Source: Rhodobacteraceae bacterium Alg231-30 (GTDB lineage Bacteria; Pseudomonadota; Alphaproteobacteria; Rhodobacterales; Rhodobacteraceae). Taken from it: 64,000 bases of DNA. Below the pieces are notes generated by a model. It searched no databases. It saw only the letters and a program-made list of their open reading frames with translations, and was not told the DNA's origin. Below are positions 8,067-18,781 of the stretch, one piece after another. The position numbers were made by a program, and so were the translations under genes. How positions within the stretch are numbered: the first letter of the stretch is position 1; every line of letters begins with the position of its first letter. The stretch spans positions 670,237-734,236 of the forward strand of contig FREU01000003.1 of assembly GCA_900143615.1 (NCBI GenBank). The letters run 5' to 3'.

Positions 8067-9365
8067 ATGGAAGTCACAACAGAAGCATTAGACAGCACGT
8101 TTTGGGTCACAGCAGGGTCAATTGTCGGCCTTCTGGTGCTGTCAGCTTTCTTTTCCGGCAGCGAAACCGCTCTGACGGCGGCCTCTCGCGGCAAACTGCG
8201 CGCCAAAGCGGACAAAGGTAATCGCGGCGCGGAACGTGCACTCAACATCACCGATGACAGCGAGCGGCTGATCGGCTCGGTCCTGTTGGGCAACAACCTC
8301 GTCAATATTCTAGCCGCCTCACTCGCCACCGCGCTCTTCACACGCGCGTTTGGCGAAAGCGGCGTCGCGCTGGCCACATTGGTGATGACCCTTCTGGTGT
8401 TGATCTTTGCCGAAGTGCTGCCCAAAACCTATGCCATCACCGCGCCCGAAGATGCCGCCTCACGCGTTGCTGGCCCAATTCAGGTGATCGTCACCCTGTT
8501 TGCCCCGATTGTGACCGCCATTCGTGGTCTTGTCCGCCTGTTTCTGCGTGCCTTTGGCGTGCAAACCGATCCCGACAGCAAAGTCTTGGCTGTGCGTGAA
8601 GAAATTGCCGGTGCTATTCAACTGGGCCACTCCGAAGGCATTGTTGAAAAAGAAGATCGCGACCGCATCCTGGGCGCGCTTGATTTGTCTGACCGTGTGG
8701 TGGAAGAAATCATGTTGCACCGCTCCGGCATTGAAATGATCGATGCCGACGCGGACCCCGCCTCAATTCTGGCACGCTGTATCGAAAGCAACTACACCCG
8801 CCTGCCTGTGTTTAAAGATGAGCCTGAAAACATCATTGGTGTCATTCACGCCAAAGACCTTCTGCGCGCCATGCATCGCCACGGGGAATCCGGCCACTTT
8901 GATCTGGACAGCTTTGATCTCACCGATGTGGCCAAAAAGCCCTATTTTGTGCCCGAGACAACCTCTCTGGACGACCAGATGCGCCAGTTCCTACACCGCA
9001 GATCGCATTTTGCGCTGGTGGTGGACGAATACGGCTCATTGCGCGGCCTGATCACACTGGAAGATATTCTGGAAGAAATTGTTGGCGAGATCACAGATGA
9101 ATTTGATCCTGACGCGGAACTGAGCATCCAGAAATCAGATGACGGCCAGTTCCTGATCGAAGGCTCCATGACTATTCGCGACCTCAACCGCGCCACCGAC
9201 TGGAACCTGCCGGATGACGAAGCCAACACCATTGCCGGCCTTGTGATCCACGAAGCCCAGATGATCCCCACAGTGGGTCAGGTGTTTTCCTTCCACGGCT
9301 TCCGCTTTGAGGTCACCGAGCGGTCCGCCAACCGGATCACAGCCCTTAAAATCCGCCCCCTCTAG
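8067..9365 (+). CDS. HlyC/CorC family membrane protein (DUF21-CBS-CorC)
   Basis: The 432-residue protein has the CNNM/DUF21 membrane domain (about 1-190, with AFFSGSETALTAAS and VLIFAEVLPKTYAI), a CBS pair (about 205-330), and a CorC_HlyC transporter-associated domain (345-432, ending VTERSANRITALKIRPL). Members of this family are implicated in magnesium/cobalt efflux or resistance; the cargo here is inferred. The ATG follows AAAAGGAAATAG, a good ribosome binding site. It is 116 bp downstream of xerD and may be transcribed separately. Confidence 0.9.
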   Translation: MEVTTEALDSTFWVTAGSIVGLLVLSAFFSGSETALTAASRGKLRAKADKGNRGAERALNITDDSERLIGSVLLGNNLVNILAASLATALFTRAFGESGVALATLVMTLLVLIFAEVLPKTYAITAPEDAASRVAGPIQVIVTLFAPIVTAIRGLVRLFLRAFGVQTDPDSKVLAVREEIAGAIQLGHSEGIVEKEDRDRILGALDLSDRVVEEIMLHRSGIEMIDADADPASILARCIESNYTRLPVFKDEPENIIGVIHAKDLLRAMHRHGESGHFDLDSFDLTDVAKKPYFVPETTSLDDQMRQFLHRRSHFALVVDEYGSLRGLITLEDILEEIVGEITDEFDPDAELSIQKSDDGQFLIEGSMTIRDLNRATDWNLPDDEANTIAGLVIHEAQMIPTVGQVFSFHGFRFEVTERSANRITALKIRPL

Positions 9366-9601
9366 GCGCGCGGCTTTTTTGAACGTTTTTGGTCGGGCAG
9401 CTCTCTTCCCCACCGAAGCAAACGCGTTTGGTGATGTCCCAAGCTGACCATGTTTTTTTTGCGCGATTTCAGTAAAAAAATACCTTTGGCAGGCAGACAA
9501 AACTTCCTGTCTGCTGCAAGCAAGTGATCGATTTCCAACCTCCTAAATAACCTATCAGAAGGCAGCCACAGAGGATGCCACGGTCAGAAAGGTTGGAACC
9601 C

Positions 9602-9865
9602 ATGACACATTTTTTCAAGAACACCACAGTCGCAGCCGCAACTGTAGCCATGGCCCTAAGCATCCCGGCCAGCGCATCGGCTGGCAAAATTGGCGACCGC
9701 GCCCTCAAAGGCGCAATTGCAGGGGCCGTGGTCTCTGAAATCGCCGGTGGAGATGCCAAACAAGGCGCCGCAGTCGGGGCCACCGCAGGCGCCATCAGCG
9801 GCATCATCGACAAAAACAATGATCGTGATCGCCGCTCAAAGGACCACAAGGGCAAAAAACGCTAA
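9602..9865 (+). CDS. Small exported glycine-zipper protein
   Basis: The 87-residue product starts MTHFFKNTTVAAATVAMALS with a cleavage site around ASASA-GK. A glycine-zipper segment follows (GAIAGAVVSEIAGGDAKQGA, then AVGATAGAISGII), and a highly charged tail (DKNNDRDRRSKDHKGKKR). It resembles YMGG/17-kDa-antigen-like glycine-zipper proteins that insert in or attach to the envelope. The ATG at 9602 is chosen over 9575 because AAGGTTGG precedes it. Confidence 0.7.
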   Translation: MTHFFKNTTVAAATVAMALSIPASASAGKIGDRALKGAIAGAVVSEIAGGDAKQGAAVGATAGAISGIIDKNNDRDRRSKDHKGKKR

Positions 9866-9905
9866 TTTTCCACAACAGCCGGAGAGGTTGACCCTTTCCA
9901 ACCGA

Positions 9906-9923
9906 CGCCTGAGCACTCAGGCG
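9906..9923. terminator. Hairpin between convergent genes
   Basis: CGCCTGAG-CA-CTCAGGCG is a perfect 8-bp inverted repeat between the glycine-zipper gene (+) and the AraC gene (-), suited to ending transcription from both sides. The T-rich tract is weak. Confidence 0.5.
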
Positions 9924-9994
9924 GTCTGCTTCAAACCTGGCGGGCTCCAAGCACGTCAGGTTTGTTGCGTTTTGCACTGAAAAACCCATTTGGC

Positions 9995-11032
9995 TCAGTC
10001 TGAAGAGGCTGAGCTCTCTGGGTTTTCGCGATACTCTCTTGGCGTTGTCTTAAACCAGCGTCGAAACGCGGTGCTAAAACTGCTTGCGTCCGTATAGCCA
10101 AGCAGAAATGCGATCTCGGTCAGCGGCAAATTACTATTGCGCAAGTAATCCCGTGCAAGCGCTGCGCGCAGATCGGTGATGAGTGTCGCGAAACTTGTGC
10201 CTTCTTCAGCCAAACGCCGTGCCAAAGTACGTGGGCTCATTCCCAGTTCGGCCGCGATCTTGTCTTGATGCGCAGTTCCAGACGCCAACCCCGCAGTGAT
10301 CAGCCTTTCAACCTTGCGCGACACGCTATTGGGCCGTTGAGGTAAGTTGGCCAACGTATTTTCGCAAATCTCCAGCAAAGCCCGTTGCAGATTGTCATCT
10401 GCGGTGAGCAATGGCACCCTTGTATCGGACGCCTTAAAAGCAATCTCGTTCTCATCACAGCCAAATTGCACACGACAGCCGAAAAACTGATTAAGTGTTT
10501 CCACGCCAGACTGTCTCTGATGCGCGAACCGAACACGTAGTGGGCGCAACTGACGGTTGGAATAGTCTCGCAACGCATAGACCGTGCCTACGGCTCCGAA
10601 CTCTGCATATTGCCCCGAGGGCACCACCGACGAAATGTCATAATGCCAGCGCAACACCATCTGATCCGGAAGATCCTCCATAGCCGATTTGCTTGCATCT
10701 CCAAGCACCCGCTGAAAGCGTGTGATGTTGCGCAAATAGCCCCCTACTGTCGGTGCAGAGACGCCGACATAAGCCAACAGACCTGCCTTTCGCACAAGGT
10801 CGGGAGACTGTGAAAAATGGAAACCAATTAGATTATCGTCAGTTAACTCGGCTGCCCTCTCAAACAGCTTTAGGGTGTTTTCAAAAGACCACTCCGCATC
10901 TGTGGTGCCTGATTGGGGCGGCTTGGAAGTAATCCCCTTTAGAGCGTCCCGCGCGGAAATGCCTCTCTTGGTCAACATCCCTAAAAGCTCTTGCGCCCAA
11001 ATGGCACTATGGGTCGGATTGTCTGGTTTCAT
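9995..11032 (-). CDS. AraC-family regulator, arabinose-binding-type N-terminus
   Basis: The 345-residue protein has an N-terminal ligand-type domain as in OruR/ArgR-like AraC regulators (about 10-200) and a C-terminal double helix-turn-helix (KIAAELGMSPRTLARRLAEE and LTEIAFLLGYTDASSFSTAF). It probably activates transcription in response to a small molecule. The divergent neighbour, a DMT transporter gene at 11351, is the natural target candidate. The ATG at 11032 is preferred; an in-frame TTG at 11068 is an alternative. Confidence 0.88.
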   Translation of the reverse strand: MKPDNPTHSAIWAQELLGMLTKRGISARDALKGITSKPPQSGTTDAEWSFENTLKLFERAAELTDDNLIGFHFSQSPDLVRKAGLLAYVGVSAPTVGGYLRNITRFQRVLGDASKSAMEDLPDQMVLRWHYDISSVVPSGQYAEFGAVGTVYALRDYSNRQLRPLRVRFAHQRQSGVETLNQFFGCRVQFGCDENEIAFKASDTRVPLLTADDNLQRALLEICENTLANLPQRPNSVSRKVERLITAGLASGTAHQDKIAAELGMSPRTLARRLAEEGTSFATLITDLRAALARDYLRNSNLPLTEIAFLLGYTDASSFSTAFRRWFKTTPREYRENPESSASSD

Positions 11033-11350
11033 AGAGCGTTCAACTTGTAACTGGCGTATTGGTCCCAAAATCCTACGACGAAAATACGGCTTCGGCTACA
11101 AGAGTACTATGTAAAGCCGGAGCCCCTCCCTCAAAAACGTATCATAAACTGCGCATTGGAGTGCGGCCATGCATTGCCGCACCGACAGATACAAGGTGGG
11201 GAATATGCCTCTCAGGCGAGCCTCTGTTAGTCTGCGACATCGTTAAGTGATGCCTCTCCTCACAAATTGTCATCATTGAATGCGCTCTCTTGGCTTGCGA
11301 AAAACGCGCCGCAGAGGCAAAGCAGGCGCACCACCTCAAGGCGCACGTCA
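11033..11350. promoter_or_regulatory. Divergent regulatory region with a 22-bp near-palindrome
   Basis: The 318 bp between the AraC and DMT genes have no credible gene. GTGCGGC-CATGCATT-GCCGCAC at 11161-11182 is symmetric except for one central pair and could be an operator for the AraC protein or a cruciform. AraC sites are usually direct repeats, so the link is uncertain. Confidence 0.4.
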
Positions 11351-12241
11351 ATGAACAATCTTCGCAGTATCTTTCTGGTCATTCTCTCCATGCTGGCTTT
11401 CTCGCTGGAGGATATGTTCATCAAACAGCTTTCGGTGAACATCGCCACCGGTCAGGTTTTGCTGGGTCTTGGTATCGGGTCTAGCCTGATCTTCTTTATG
11501 CGTGCCCGCCTGATGGGAGATCGCATTCTGGCCCCGGCAGCATGGCGACCGATGATGTTGATGCGCGCCCTCAGCGAGGGCGTCGCGGCAATGTTCTTTG
11601 CCACTGCACTCGCACGCGTGGACATCTCAACCGTGGCGGCTGTGTTTCAGACCATGCCCTTGGTGCTCACTATGGCCGCAGCATTTTTTCTGCATGAACA
11701 GGTCGGCTGGCGACGGTGGAGCGCGATTGGCGTCGGGTTTGCAGGCGTGTTGCTGATCATCCGCCCTGGCCTAAGCGGGTTTGAACCCGACGTGATGTTG
11801 GTTCTGGGGGCTGTATTTGCAATTGCTGCGCGCGACCTCATCACCCGTCGCATTGACGCGGCTGTCTCCTCCAACGTCGTTTCTCTTCAGGGGTTCTTGT
11901 CCCTGATTATCACAGGCGTGTTGATGATGGTTTTCTCCCCACGCGGCCTCGTTGCCCCGACCACACCAGAACTGGCGATGTTTACGGGGGCCATCCTGTT
12001 TGGCGCAGCCGGATATCTGGGCATTGTCACCGCCATGCGCATGGGCGAGGCCTCGGTCGTGGCGCCCTACCGCTATACCCGATTGGTGTTTTCTATGCTT
12101 GCTGGCGTTCTGGTCTTTGGCGAAAGACCCGATCTCTATACGCTCCTTGGCTCAGCATTGATCATCGGCTCCGGCCTTTATACGTTCCTGCGCGAACAAC
12201 GACTTGTCCGTCGCCAAGCCCGCCATCTACGCTCTGCTTGA
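11351..12241 (+). CDS. DMT-superfamily (EamA) transporter
   Basis: The 296-residue product has about ten transmembrane helices in two EamA halves, beginning MNNLRSIFLVILSMLAFSLE. The AVFQTMPLVLTMAAAFFLHE segment and the C-terminal YTRLVFSMLAGVLVFGE are typical of EamA drug/metabolite exporters. The ATG at 11351 is chosen because AAGGCGCACGTCA precedes it and the fold starts there; upstream in-frame sequence is Arg-rich and not membrane-like. It is divergent from the AraC regulator. Substrate unknown. Confidence 0.87.
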   Translation: MNNLRSIFLVILSMLAFSLEDMFIKQLSVNIATGQVLLGLGIGSSLIFFMRARLMGDRILAPAAWRPMMLMRALSEGVAAMFFATALARVDISTVAAVFQTMPLVLTMAAAFFLHEQVGWRRWSAIGVGFAGVLLIIRPGLSGFEPDVMLVLGAVFAIAARDLITRRIDAAVSSNVVSLQGFLSLIITGVLMMVFSPRGLVAPTTPELAMFTGAILFGAAGYLGIVTAMRMGEASVVAPYRYTRLVFSMLAGVLVFGERPDLYTLLGSALIIGSGLYTFLREQRLVRRQARHLRSA

Positions 12242-12269
12242 CGGTATGGTTCTGCAGCAACACCTATAA

Positions 12270-13670
<1,401 letters not shown>

Positions 13671-13690
13671 TCTAGTCCAAATACAATAAA

Positions 13691-13718
13691 AAGCCTCGCC
13701 ACAGTGCGGGGCTTTTTT
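13691..13718 (+). terminator. Intrinsic terminator of eno
   Basis: AAGCCTCGC, a 6-nt loop, GCGGGGCTT, then TTTT. The stem has one T-G pair. It starts 20 bp after the eno stop. Confidence 0.85.
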
Positions 13719-13752
13719 ATGCCGTGACATGGCCGCTCTGAACCAAAGCGCC

Positions 13753-14265
13753 CTAAGCTTTTGGCAATTCCATCATCATCTCGTGCCACTGAACCCCGCC
13801 ATGTTCCGATGCCGAAGGCTGAGTGTACCGATAGCCAAACTTCTCATAGAGGGAAATGTGGTGCTCTTTACACATGAGATGTATAGTTTCTTTGTCGGTG
13901 TCAGTCATACGCCGAACAAACTCTTGCATCAGTACCGTAGACAAACCACGACCCTGATATGCCGGATCAATGACCACTGACATAATCACGACATTGGGGG
14001 CATCCGGGTCATGTCCAATGAGGTCTTTCAAATCTTCGTTCGACATTTGAATGTCATAGGCGCAACCGCTGTTAATAAAACCAACAATTTCCTTGCCCGC
14101 CTCAAGGATCAGAAACCCCTGGGAATACTCGTTTATCCGCTTCGATATTTTTTCAATCGTTGCCGCTTCGTCGCCATCGTAAGCCAATGTCTCAACTTCA
14201 AAGCAGCGTTTTGCGTCCGTTGGCAATGCATTGCGAAATTCTAGGCTATCCATGTTTTTGGCCAC
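13753..14265 (-). CDS. GNAT-family N-acetyltransferase
   Basis: The 170-residue protein has the GNAT acetyl-CoA site VVIDPAYQGRGLSTVLM (motif A, Q/RxxGxG/A as QGRGLS) and a C-terminal KEHHISLYEKFGYRY typical of the serotonin/arylalkylamine acetyltransferase-like branch. The acceptor is unknown; amine acceptors are common in this branch. The start is GTG at 14265 behind AAGGATTTTCAGA; an ATG at 14253 is possible. It faces eno across the terminator. Confidence 0.87.
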   Translation of the reverse strand: MAKNMDSLEFRNALPTDAKRCFEVETLAYDGDEAATIEKISKRINEYSQGFLILEAGKEIVGFINSGCAYDIQMSNEDLKDLIGHDPDAPNVVIMSVVIDPAYQGRGLSTVLMQEFVRRMTDTDKETIHLMCKEHHISLYEKFGYRYTQPSASEHGGVQWHEMMMELPKA

Positions 14266-14431
14266 TCTGAAAATCCTTCAAACATCAGGGTATTTAATTG
14301 CTCGAACCGAGACCAGTTTAAGACAAGCACCAGTGCTGTTCGCACAACGCTCATATGTCGCCCTTTGACACTTAGTCAAAACGCAACAAATCAAACGTCG
14401 ACGATTGCGATTTACACCATCATCTACGGTG

Positions 14432-15616
14432 TCAAAACACCACCCGCGCGCGCAAACCAAATAGTGTGATCGAACTCTGTGCACTATCCAATGGGTTATC
14501 AATAAACTGCACGGAAGGCGTGATCTGAAGCCCTGACGAGATGGAGAACCGATAAAACGCCTCCATCGTAACCTGCCCTTCAGACGTATCAGCTGCCTCA
14601 GCCCAGTTCAGACCAATCCCCGCTGCATCTGTGTTGCGCCCATAATAGGCCACGCCTGCCGAAACCGATTTCTCATACAGGGCCGCTTTGCCCTGTGAGA
14701 CACCCGCACGGAAAAACGGCAGCCATTTGTTGTCTATAAACCAAGCCGCCGAAAACGCCGCACCATAGTCCTCAGGTCGCCCACCCCCACTTGCCGCATC
14801 GGCATGCCATAGCGTCAGATGGATGTTGTCGAAATAGATCCGGTCCATGCCCGAGGTGTAGCCAATCTCAACGCTCTTAAAGAGTTCGCCATCGCTGAAC
14901 ACATCAAAATCCGGCTCGGTTGGGTCTGCATTGGCATCCGCCACCGAGCCCACCATGTAAAAGTTGTCACTCAGACGCACGCCTCCCGCCAGACCAAGGC
15001 CCGGATTGGGCGCATTGATCGTTGGATTGGTGTTAAACGCAAGGTTCTGAAACGCCGTATAGGGGCTGACCGCGCCGTAGATATCCAGGAAATCCGTCAC
15101 ATCCAGCTGACCAAATTGCAACGTCCACGCACCGTCATCTGCACGCTGCGTCCAGAACAGGTTGGTCAGCATGGTACCATTGCCGTTAAACGCCGTTCCG
15201 GTGATTGAGCGTGCGCCCCCATCCAGCCCCAGAAACTGCGGCGCCACCGCCCCATACCGGTGCCGGTCCTCAAGCTTGAACGTCAGGCTTCCCCGCTCTG
15301 TCGCCTGCCAGCTGCCATATAGCCGCGCGATGCCGCCCGAGGCCTCGCCTTCGCCCTGATCTGCAGTGCTCCATTGCCCCAGCGTGAGATAGTCAAAATT
15401 GAACTTGAACCCCTTCTCGGCCAGCCCGTCTTTCCAGGCAAACCAACCGGGCGCGCCATTGCGCGGAAAATCACTGCGAAACTGCGGGTCCGTTAGCCCG
15501 TCTCCCGGCTCAAGATCCGCGCCCACAGACGACGGCCCGTTCAACCCTTGTGCAAAAGCACCTGACCCGACGCTGCAAAACGCGACAACCAGCGCAAGTT
15601 TCAAAAATCTGTTCAC
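14432..15616 (-). CDS. OprB-type carbohydrate-selective porin
   Basis: The 394-residue product has a signal peptide (start VNRFLKLALVVAFCSVGSGA, cleavage near AFAQG) and a C-terminus ending in aromatic phenylalanine (LRARVVF), the hallmark of outer-membrane beta-barrels. Alternating hydrophobic strands such as DRIYFDNIHLTLWH and the GLGLAGGVRLSDNFYMVG segment fit the OprB porin family. The GTG start at 15616 follows GGGGGAGATATTCT. It lies 54 bp after the amidohydrolase gene on the same strand, so the porin probably admits that enzyme's substrate or its product. Confidence 0.85.
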   Translation of the reverse strand: MNRFLKLALVVAFCSVGSGAFAQGLNGPSSVGADLEPGDGLTDPQFRSDFPRNGAPGWFAWKDGLAEKGFKFNFDYLTLGQWSTADQGEGEASGGIARLYGSWQATERGSLTFKLEDRHRYGAVAPQFLGLDGGARSITGTAFNGNGTMLTNLFWTQRADDGAWTLQFGQLDVTDFLDIYGAVSPYTAFQNLAFNTNPTINAPNPGLGLAGGVRLSDNFYMVGSVADANADPTEPDFDVFSDGELFKSVEIGYTSGMDRIYFDNIHLTLWHADAASGGGRPEDYGAAFSAAWFIDNKWLPFFRAGVSQGKAALYEKSVSAGVAYYGRNTDAAGIGLNWAEAADTSEGQVTMEAFYRFSISSGLQITPSVQFIDNPLDSAQSSITLFGLRARVVF

Positions 15617-15670
15617 AGAATATCTCCCCCATTGGTCGGGGCGGCACGAGGGACGCCGCCCCACCAACCA

Positions 15671-17056
15671 TTAGTTCAGCGTGTTCTTATAAATTACGCC
15701 GTCCTTCATGATAATCCGAATGGTTTCGGGGCTGTCGGGCCGTGGATCCGCGCCGAACCACTGATCGCCGGTGCCAACGACGCTAAAGTCCTCCAGCGGA
15801 TTTCCATCCAGCAACAGGATGTCGGCATAGGCGCCTTCTTCAATCACGCCCAGTTTGCCCTCTGGATATGGGTTCATGAAATCGCCTGTCATGGCCGCAA
15901 TCTCTCCACCGATAGATGTCAGCGCAACGAGCGAGGTAAACGGCCCGAAGAATTCATTGGCAAGGTGCTTTTCGTAAGCGATCTGGATGTTGCAGGCGGC
16001 GACGCTACCGACGCAATCCGTGTGATGGCCGCGCTTGGCTGGGCACTCACGCATGTTGTCGAGATAGCCGCCAAAAGCGGCAGTCGCAGACTGCGCCTTG
16101 CGCAAACTGGCGGGAACGTCGCGGATTGCAGGAATATCAAAGAGGTTTGGATCAAAGGCCGTCAGGTTCGTCGTGATGTACGCGCCTTTTTCCTCCATCA
16201 ACGCACCAATCTCACAGTCATATTCAAAGCCGTGCTCAATAGACCTAACCCCGGATTCCAGCGCATTCATGATCGCTTCTTTTCTATAGGAGTGTGCCAT
16301 CACATAGCTGCCGTATTCACTCGCGACCTGAACCACAGCATCCAGTTCGGACTGTGATCCTGCCAACAGCTGCCACGGATCAAAGGCCGAGACCACACCG
16401 CCCGACTGCATGTATTTCAACTGACTCGCGCCCATGCGAAAATTGTTGCGCGCGAATTTGTGCATATCAGCGGCGTTGTCGATCTCTTGCGCCATGTTCA
16501 ACCGGCTAAAATTAGAAGACTCGCCAACCGGAGAAGTGTAATTCGCAAAATCCGCATGGCCACCGCGGGACCCCAGAAATGCTGCCGACGGATAAATCCG
16601 CGGCCCGATAACCGTTCCAGAATTGATCGCGCGTTGAAGGCCCCCATTCTGTCCCCCGGCATCGCGCACGGTTGTGAACCCCTGCATCAGATACATCTCG
16701 GCAGACGCGACCCCCGCAATCGCCAGATCTTCCCAAGTGCTGTTGGCTTCCATCGATGGAAGCGTTGGCCCCGGCAGCATCAGATGCACGTGATTGTCGA
16801 TAAACCCCGGCGTCAGCGTGCGCCCGCCCCCGTCGATCACCTCCGCATCCGGCGCATCAATTGCGCCTGACGACACCGCCTTGATCAGATTGCCCTCAAC
16901 CAACACTGACGCATTCTCGATCCGCGCCTCGTTGACCCCATCAAACACATGCACATTGGTGAACAAAATCTGAGGCACATCGGCCTCCTGAGCGCTCAAA
17001 ACACCCACGCTCCCGCTCAGCGCAACAACCGCGCCAAATATGTAACTACGAATCAC
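15671..17056 (-). CDS. Exported metal-dependent amidohydrolase
   Basis: The 461-residue enzyme begins with a signal peptide (VIRSYIFGAVVALSGSVGVL, cleavage after SAQ). It is an amidohydrolase-superfamily member of the imidazolonepropionase-like group: FIDNHVHL (His89, His91), Lys214 in QLKYMQSGG as the probable carboxylated ligand, His255 (VMAHSYR), His275 (SIEHG) and Asp347 (HTDCVG). The C-terminal EEGAYADILLLDGNPLEDF is typical. It hydrolyses an amide or similar bond in the periplasm; substrate unknown. The GTG start at 17056 follows GGAGGGTAAG. It is divergent from an AraC regulator, its likely controller. Confidence 0.9.
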   Translation of the reverse strand: MIRSYIFGAVVALSGSVGVLSAQEADVPQILFTNVHVFDGVNEARIENASVLVEGNLIKAVSSGAIDAPDAEVIDGGGRTLTPGFIDNHVHLMLPGPTLPSMEANSTWEDLAIAGVASAEMYLMQGFTTVRDAGGQNGGLQRAINSGTVIGPRIYPSAAFLGSRGGHADFANYTSPVGESSNFSRLNMAQEIDNAADMHKFARNNFRMGASQLKYMQSGGVVSAFDPWQLLAGSQSELDAVVQVASEYGSYVMAHSYRKEAIMNALESGVRSIEHGFEYDCEIGALMEEKGAYITTNLTAFDPNLFDIPAIRDVPASLRKAQSATAAFGGYLDNMRECPAKRGHHTDCVGSVAACNIQIAYEKHLANEFFGPFTSLVALTSIGGEIAAMTGDFMNPYPEGKLGVIEEGAYADILLLDGNPLEDFSVVGTGDQWFGADPRPDSPETIRIIMKDGVIYKNTLN

Positions 17057-17229
17057 CTTACCCTCCAAACTGACGTTCCTCTGTGAAACAGTACGATGCA
17101 AAAACCGTTTTGGTTGGCCAGTTTCCCAAACCTTCCGCTCAAAAAGCCAAAAAAATGGCCACAAATGCGATATTTTCTTGGTAAACTGGCTCAAAGATCC
17201 GCCCCTGTACCGCTGACAAGGACTGCGCC

Positions 17230-18252
17230 ATGCCTCAAACACACGATGGCTTCATTCGCCTTCAACTTGTGCAGCCCTTTATCCAATTCACCCAATCCAT
17301 GGGTCACGACCTAACAGACTGCCTCGATTCATTCGGTTTGGACACGGTCCAGCTGAGCGATCCGCATCGCGCCGTGCACGCGGAAATCATCTACGGTCTC
17401 TGCAATGCTCTGGGCGATCTCACCCAGACACCTTACCTTGGCTGCCAAGTCGGCGAGACTTTCTCACTGCAAAACTGGCCCCCGATTTCGCAGGCCTGCG
17501 CACAGGCCAAAACCGTCGGCGAGTTTTACACTCGTTTTCTTACACAAGTCCCCCAGGCGTCCACCTCAGTCCGCCACAGCCTGACCATTCAGGCACATCA
17601 AGCGACCTACGAAGTCTCCCGTCTGGTCGAGACCAAAAATCCGCCCGCTCAGGTCGAGGGCTTCGGCATGGCGTTGCACTGCCGACTGCTCAAGATGGTC
17701 ATGCAGGACCGTTGGACTCCCGAACAGCTGCTTTTGGAAACGCCCCACCCTGAGGCTGTGCCACGTAACTATCTTGGGATCACCATCCTCCGGTCAGGCC
17801 GGCGCGGCATGCGCCTGAGCTTTCCAACCTCATGGCTCTGGGCACCACTCACCCTCTCCGCACCGCCGGTGCGCGCTGCAGAGAAAGACCCCGTCCCCCT
17901 AGAACTCTCAATGATTGCGGCCCTGCGCAGCGCGGCTCGTTCCCATTTGCCAAACGCGCGGCTTACAACGGCGGATGTCGCAACTATTCTGGGGTTGGAC
18001 GTGCCCCACCTTGAGCGCGCGCTGCGACTGAATGGAACCACTTGTGCACGTGAAATCAAAACCTTGCGAGTGGAAGTCGCCAAAGAATTACTCACGACCA
18101 CCACCCAAACAATTGGTGCAATCGGACGCGTTGTAGGCTACACCGACCAATCCCATTTCGCCCGTTTCTTCCGCTCACAAACGGGCTTTTCGCCCGCCAC
18201 CTACCGCAAATCCCCCCCCACAGTGACGCCGCCGCAGAAAGGCCCACAATGA
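17230..18252 (+). CDS. AraC-family transcriptional regulator
   Basis: The 340-residue protein has an arabinose-binding-type N-terminal domain (about 10-200) and a C-terminal AraC helix-turn-helix pair ending IGAIGRVVGYTDQSHFARFF-RSQTGFSPATYRK. It starts 173 bp from the divergent amidohydrolase-porin operon, the expected target. The stop overlaps the start of the cupin gene by 4 bp (ATGA), so the two are cotranslated. Confidence 0.88.
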   Translation: MPQTHDGFIRLQLVQPFIQFTQSMGHDLTDCLDSFGLDTVQLSDPHRAVHAEIIYGLCNALGDLTQTPYLGCQVGETFSLQNWPPISQACAQAKTVGEFYTRFLTQVPQASTSVRHSLTIQAHQATYEVSRLVETKNPPAQVEGFGMALHCRLLKMVMQDRWTPEQLLLETPHPEAVPRNYLGITILRSGRRGMRLSFPTSWLWAPLTLSAPPVRAAEKDPVPLELSMIAALRSAARSHLPNARLTTADVATILGLDVPHLERALRLNGTTCAREIKTLRVEVAKELLTTTTQTIGAIGRVVGYTDQSHFARFFRSQTGFSPATYRKSPPTVTPPQKGPQ

Positions 18253-18683
18253 CCGCCATGACCGCTCACGACATCATCTCTCAACTCGACCTGATCCCGC
18301 ATCCCGAAGGGGGCCACTATCGTCAAACATGGATTGCGGATGCGTCTGATGGCACCCGCGCAGCTGGCACGGCGATCTATTTTCTGCTTGGGGCGGGCGA
18401 GACATCCCACTGGCATCGCGTGGACGCCACAGAAATCTGGCACTATTACGCAGGCGCCCCGATCGCCTTGTCTGTGGCTGCCACTGATGCCGGTCCCGCG
18501 CAGACCCGTCTTCTCGGGCCTGATCTGCAACGCAACCAGCTTCCACAACTGATCGTGCCGCAGAACCATTGGCAATCCGCGCGCAGCACCGGTGGTTGGA
18601 CGCTGGTGGGCTGTACTGTGTCACCTGCATTTCACTTTGACGGCTTCACGCTTGCACCACCGGATTTCACGATTCCAAACTGA
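18249..18683 (+). CDS. Cupin-fold protein (DUF985 family)
   Basis: The 144-residue protein has the DUF985 cupin signature: HPEGGHYRQTW near the start, AIYFLLGAGETSHWHRVDAT, EIWHYYAG, and a late VPQNHWQSARSTGGWTLVGC. The conserved His and Glu can bind a metal. Relatives are small sugar- or lipid-binding cupins of unclear role. It overlaps the AraC gene by 4 bp. Confidence 0.87.
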   Translation: MTAMTAHDIISQLDLIPHPEGGHYRQTWIADASDGTRAAGTAIYFLLGAGETSHWHRVDATEIWHYYAGAPIALSVAATDAGPAQTRLLGPDLQRNQLPQLIVPQNHWQSARSTGGWTLVGCTVSPAFHFDGFTLAPPDFTIPN

Positions 18684-18781
18684 TCCTGAGAACCGCCCTC
18701 ACAACGCTCACCAACGGCTTTGCCCACTCGGGGCAAAGCTCATCCAGTGTGGGCGCTTGCGCCCACTCCATCAGGTTAAAA

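Noticed and set aside
15671-17056. Possible loss of the catalytic Asp in the amidohydrolase, because no GTD motif is seen
   Set aside because: HTDCVG (Asp347) sits where the Asp belongs relative to the following QIAYEKHLANEFFG block, so the site looks intact.
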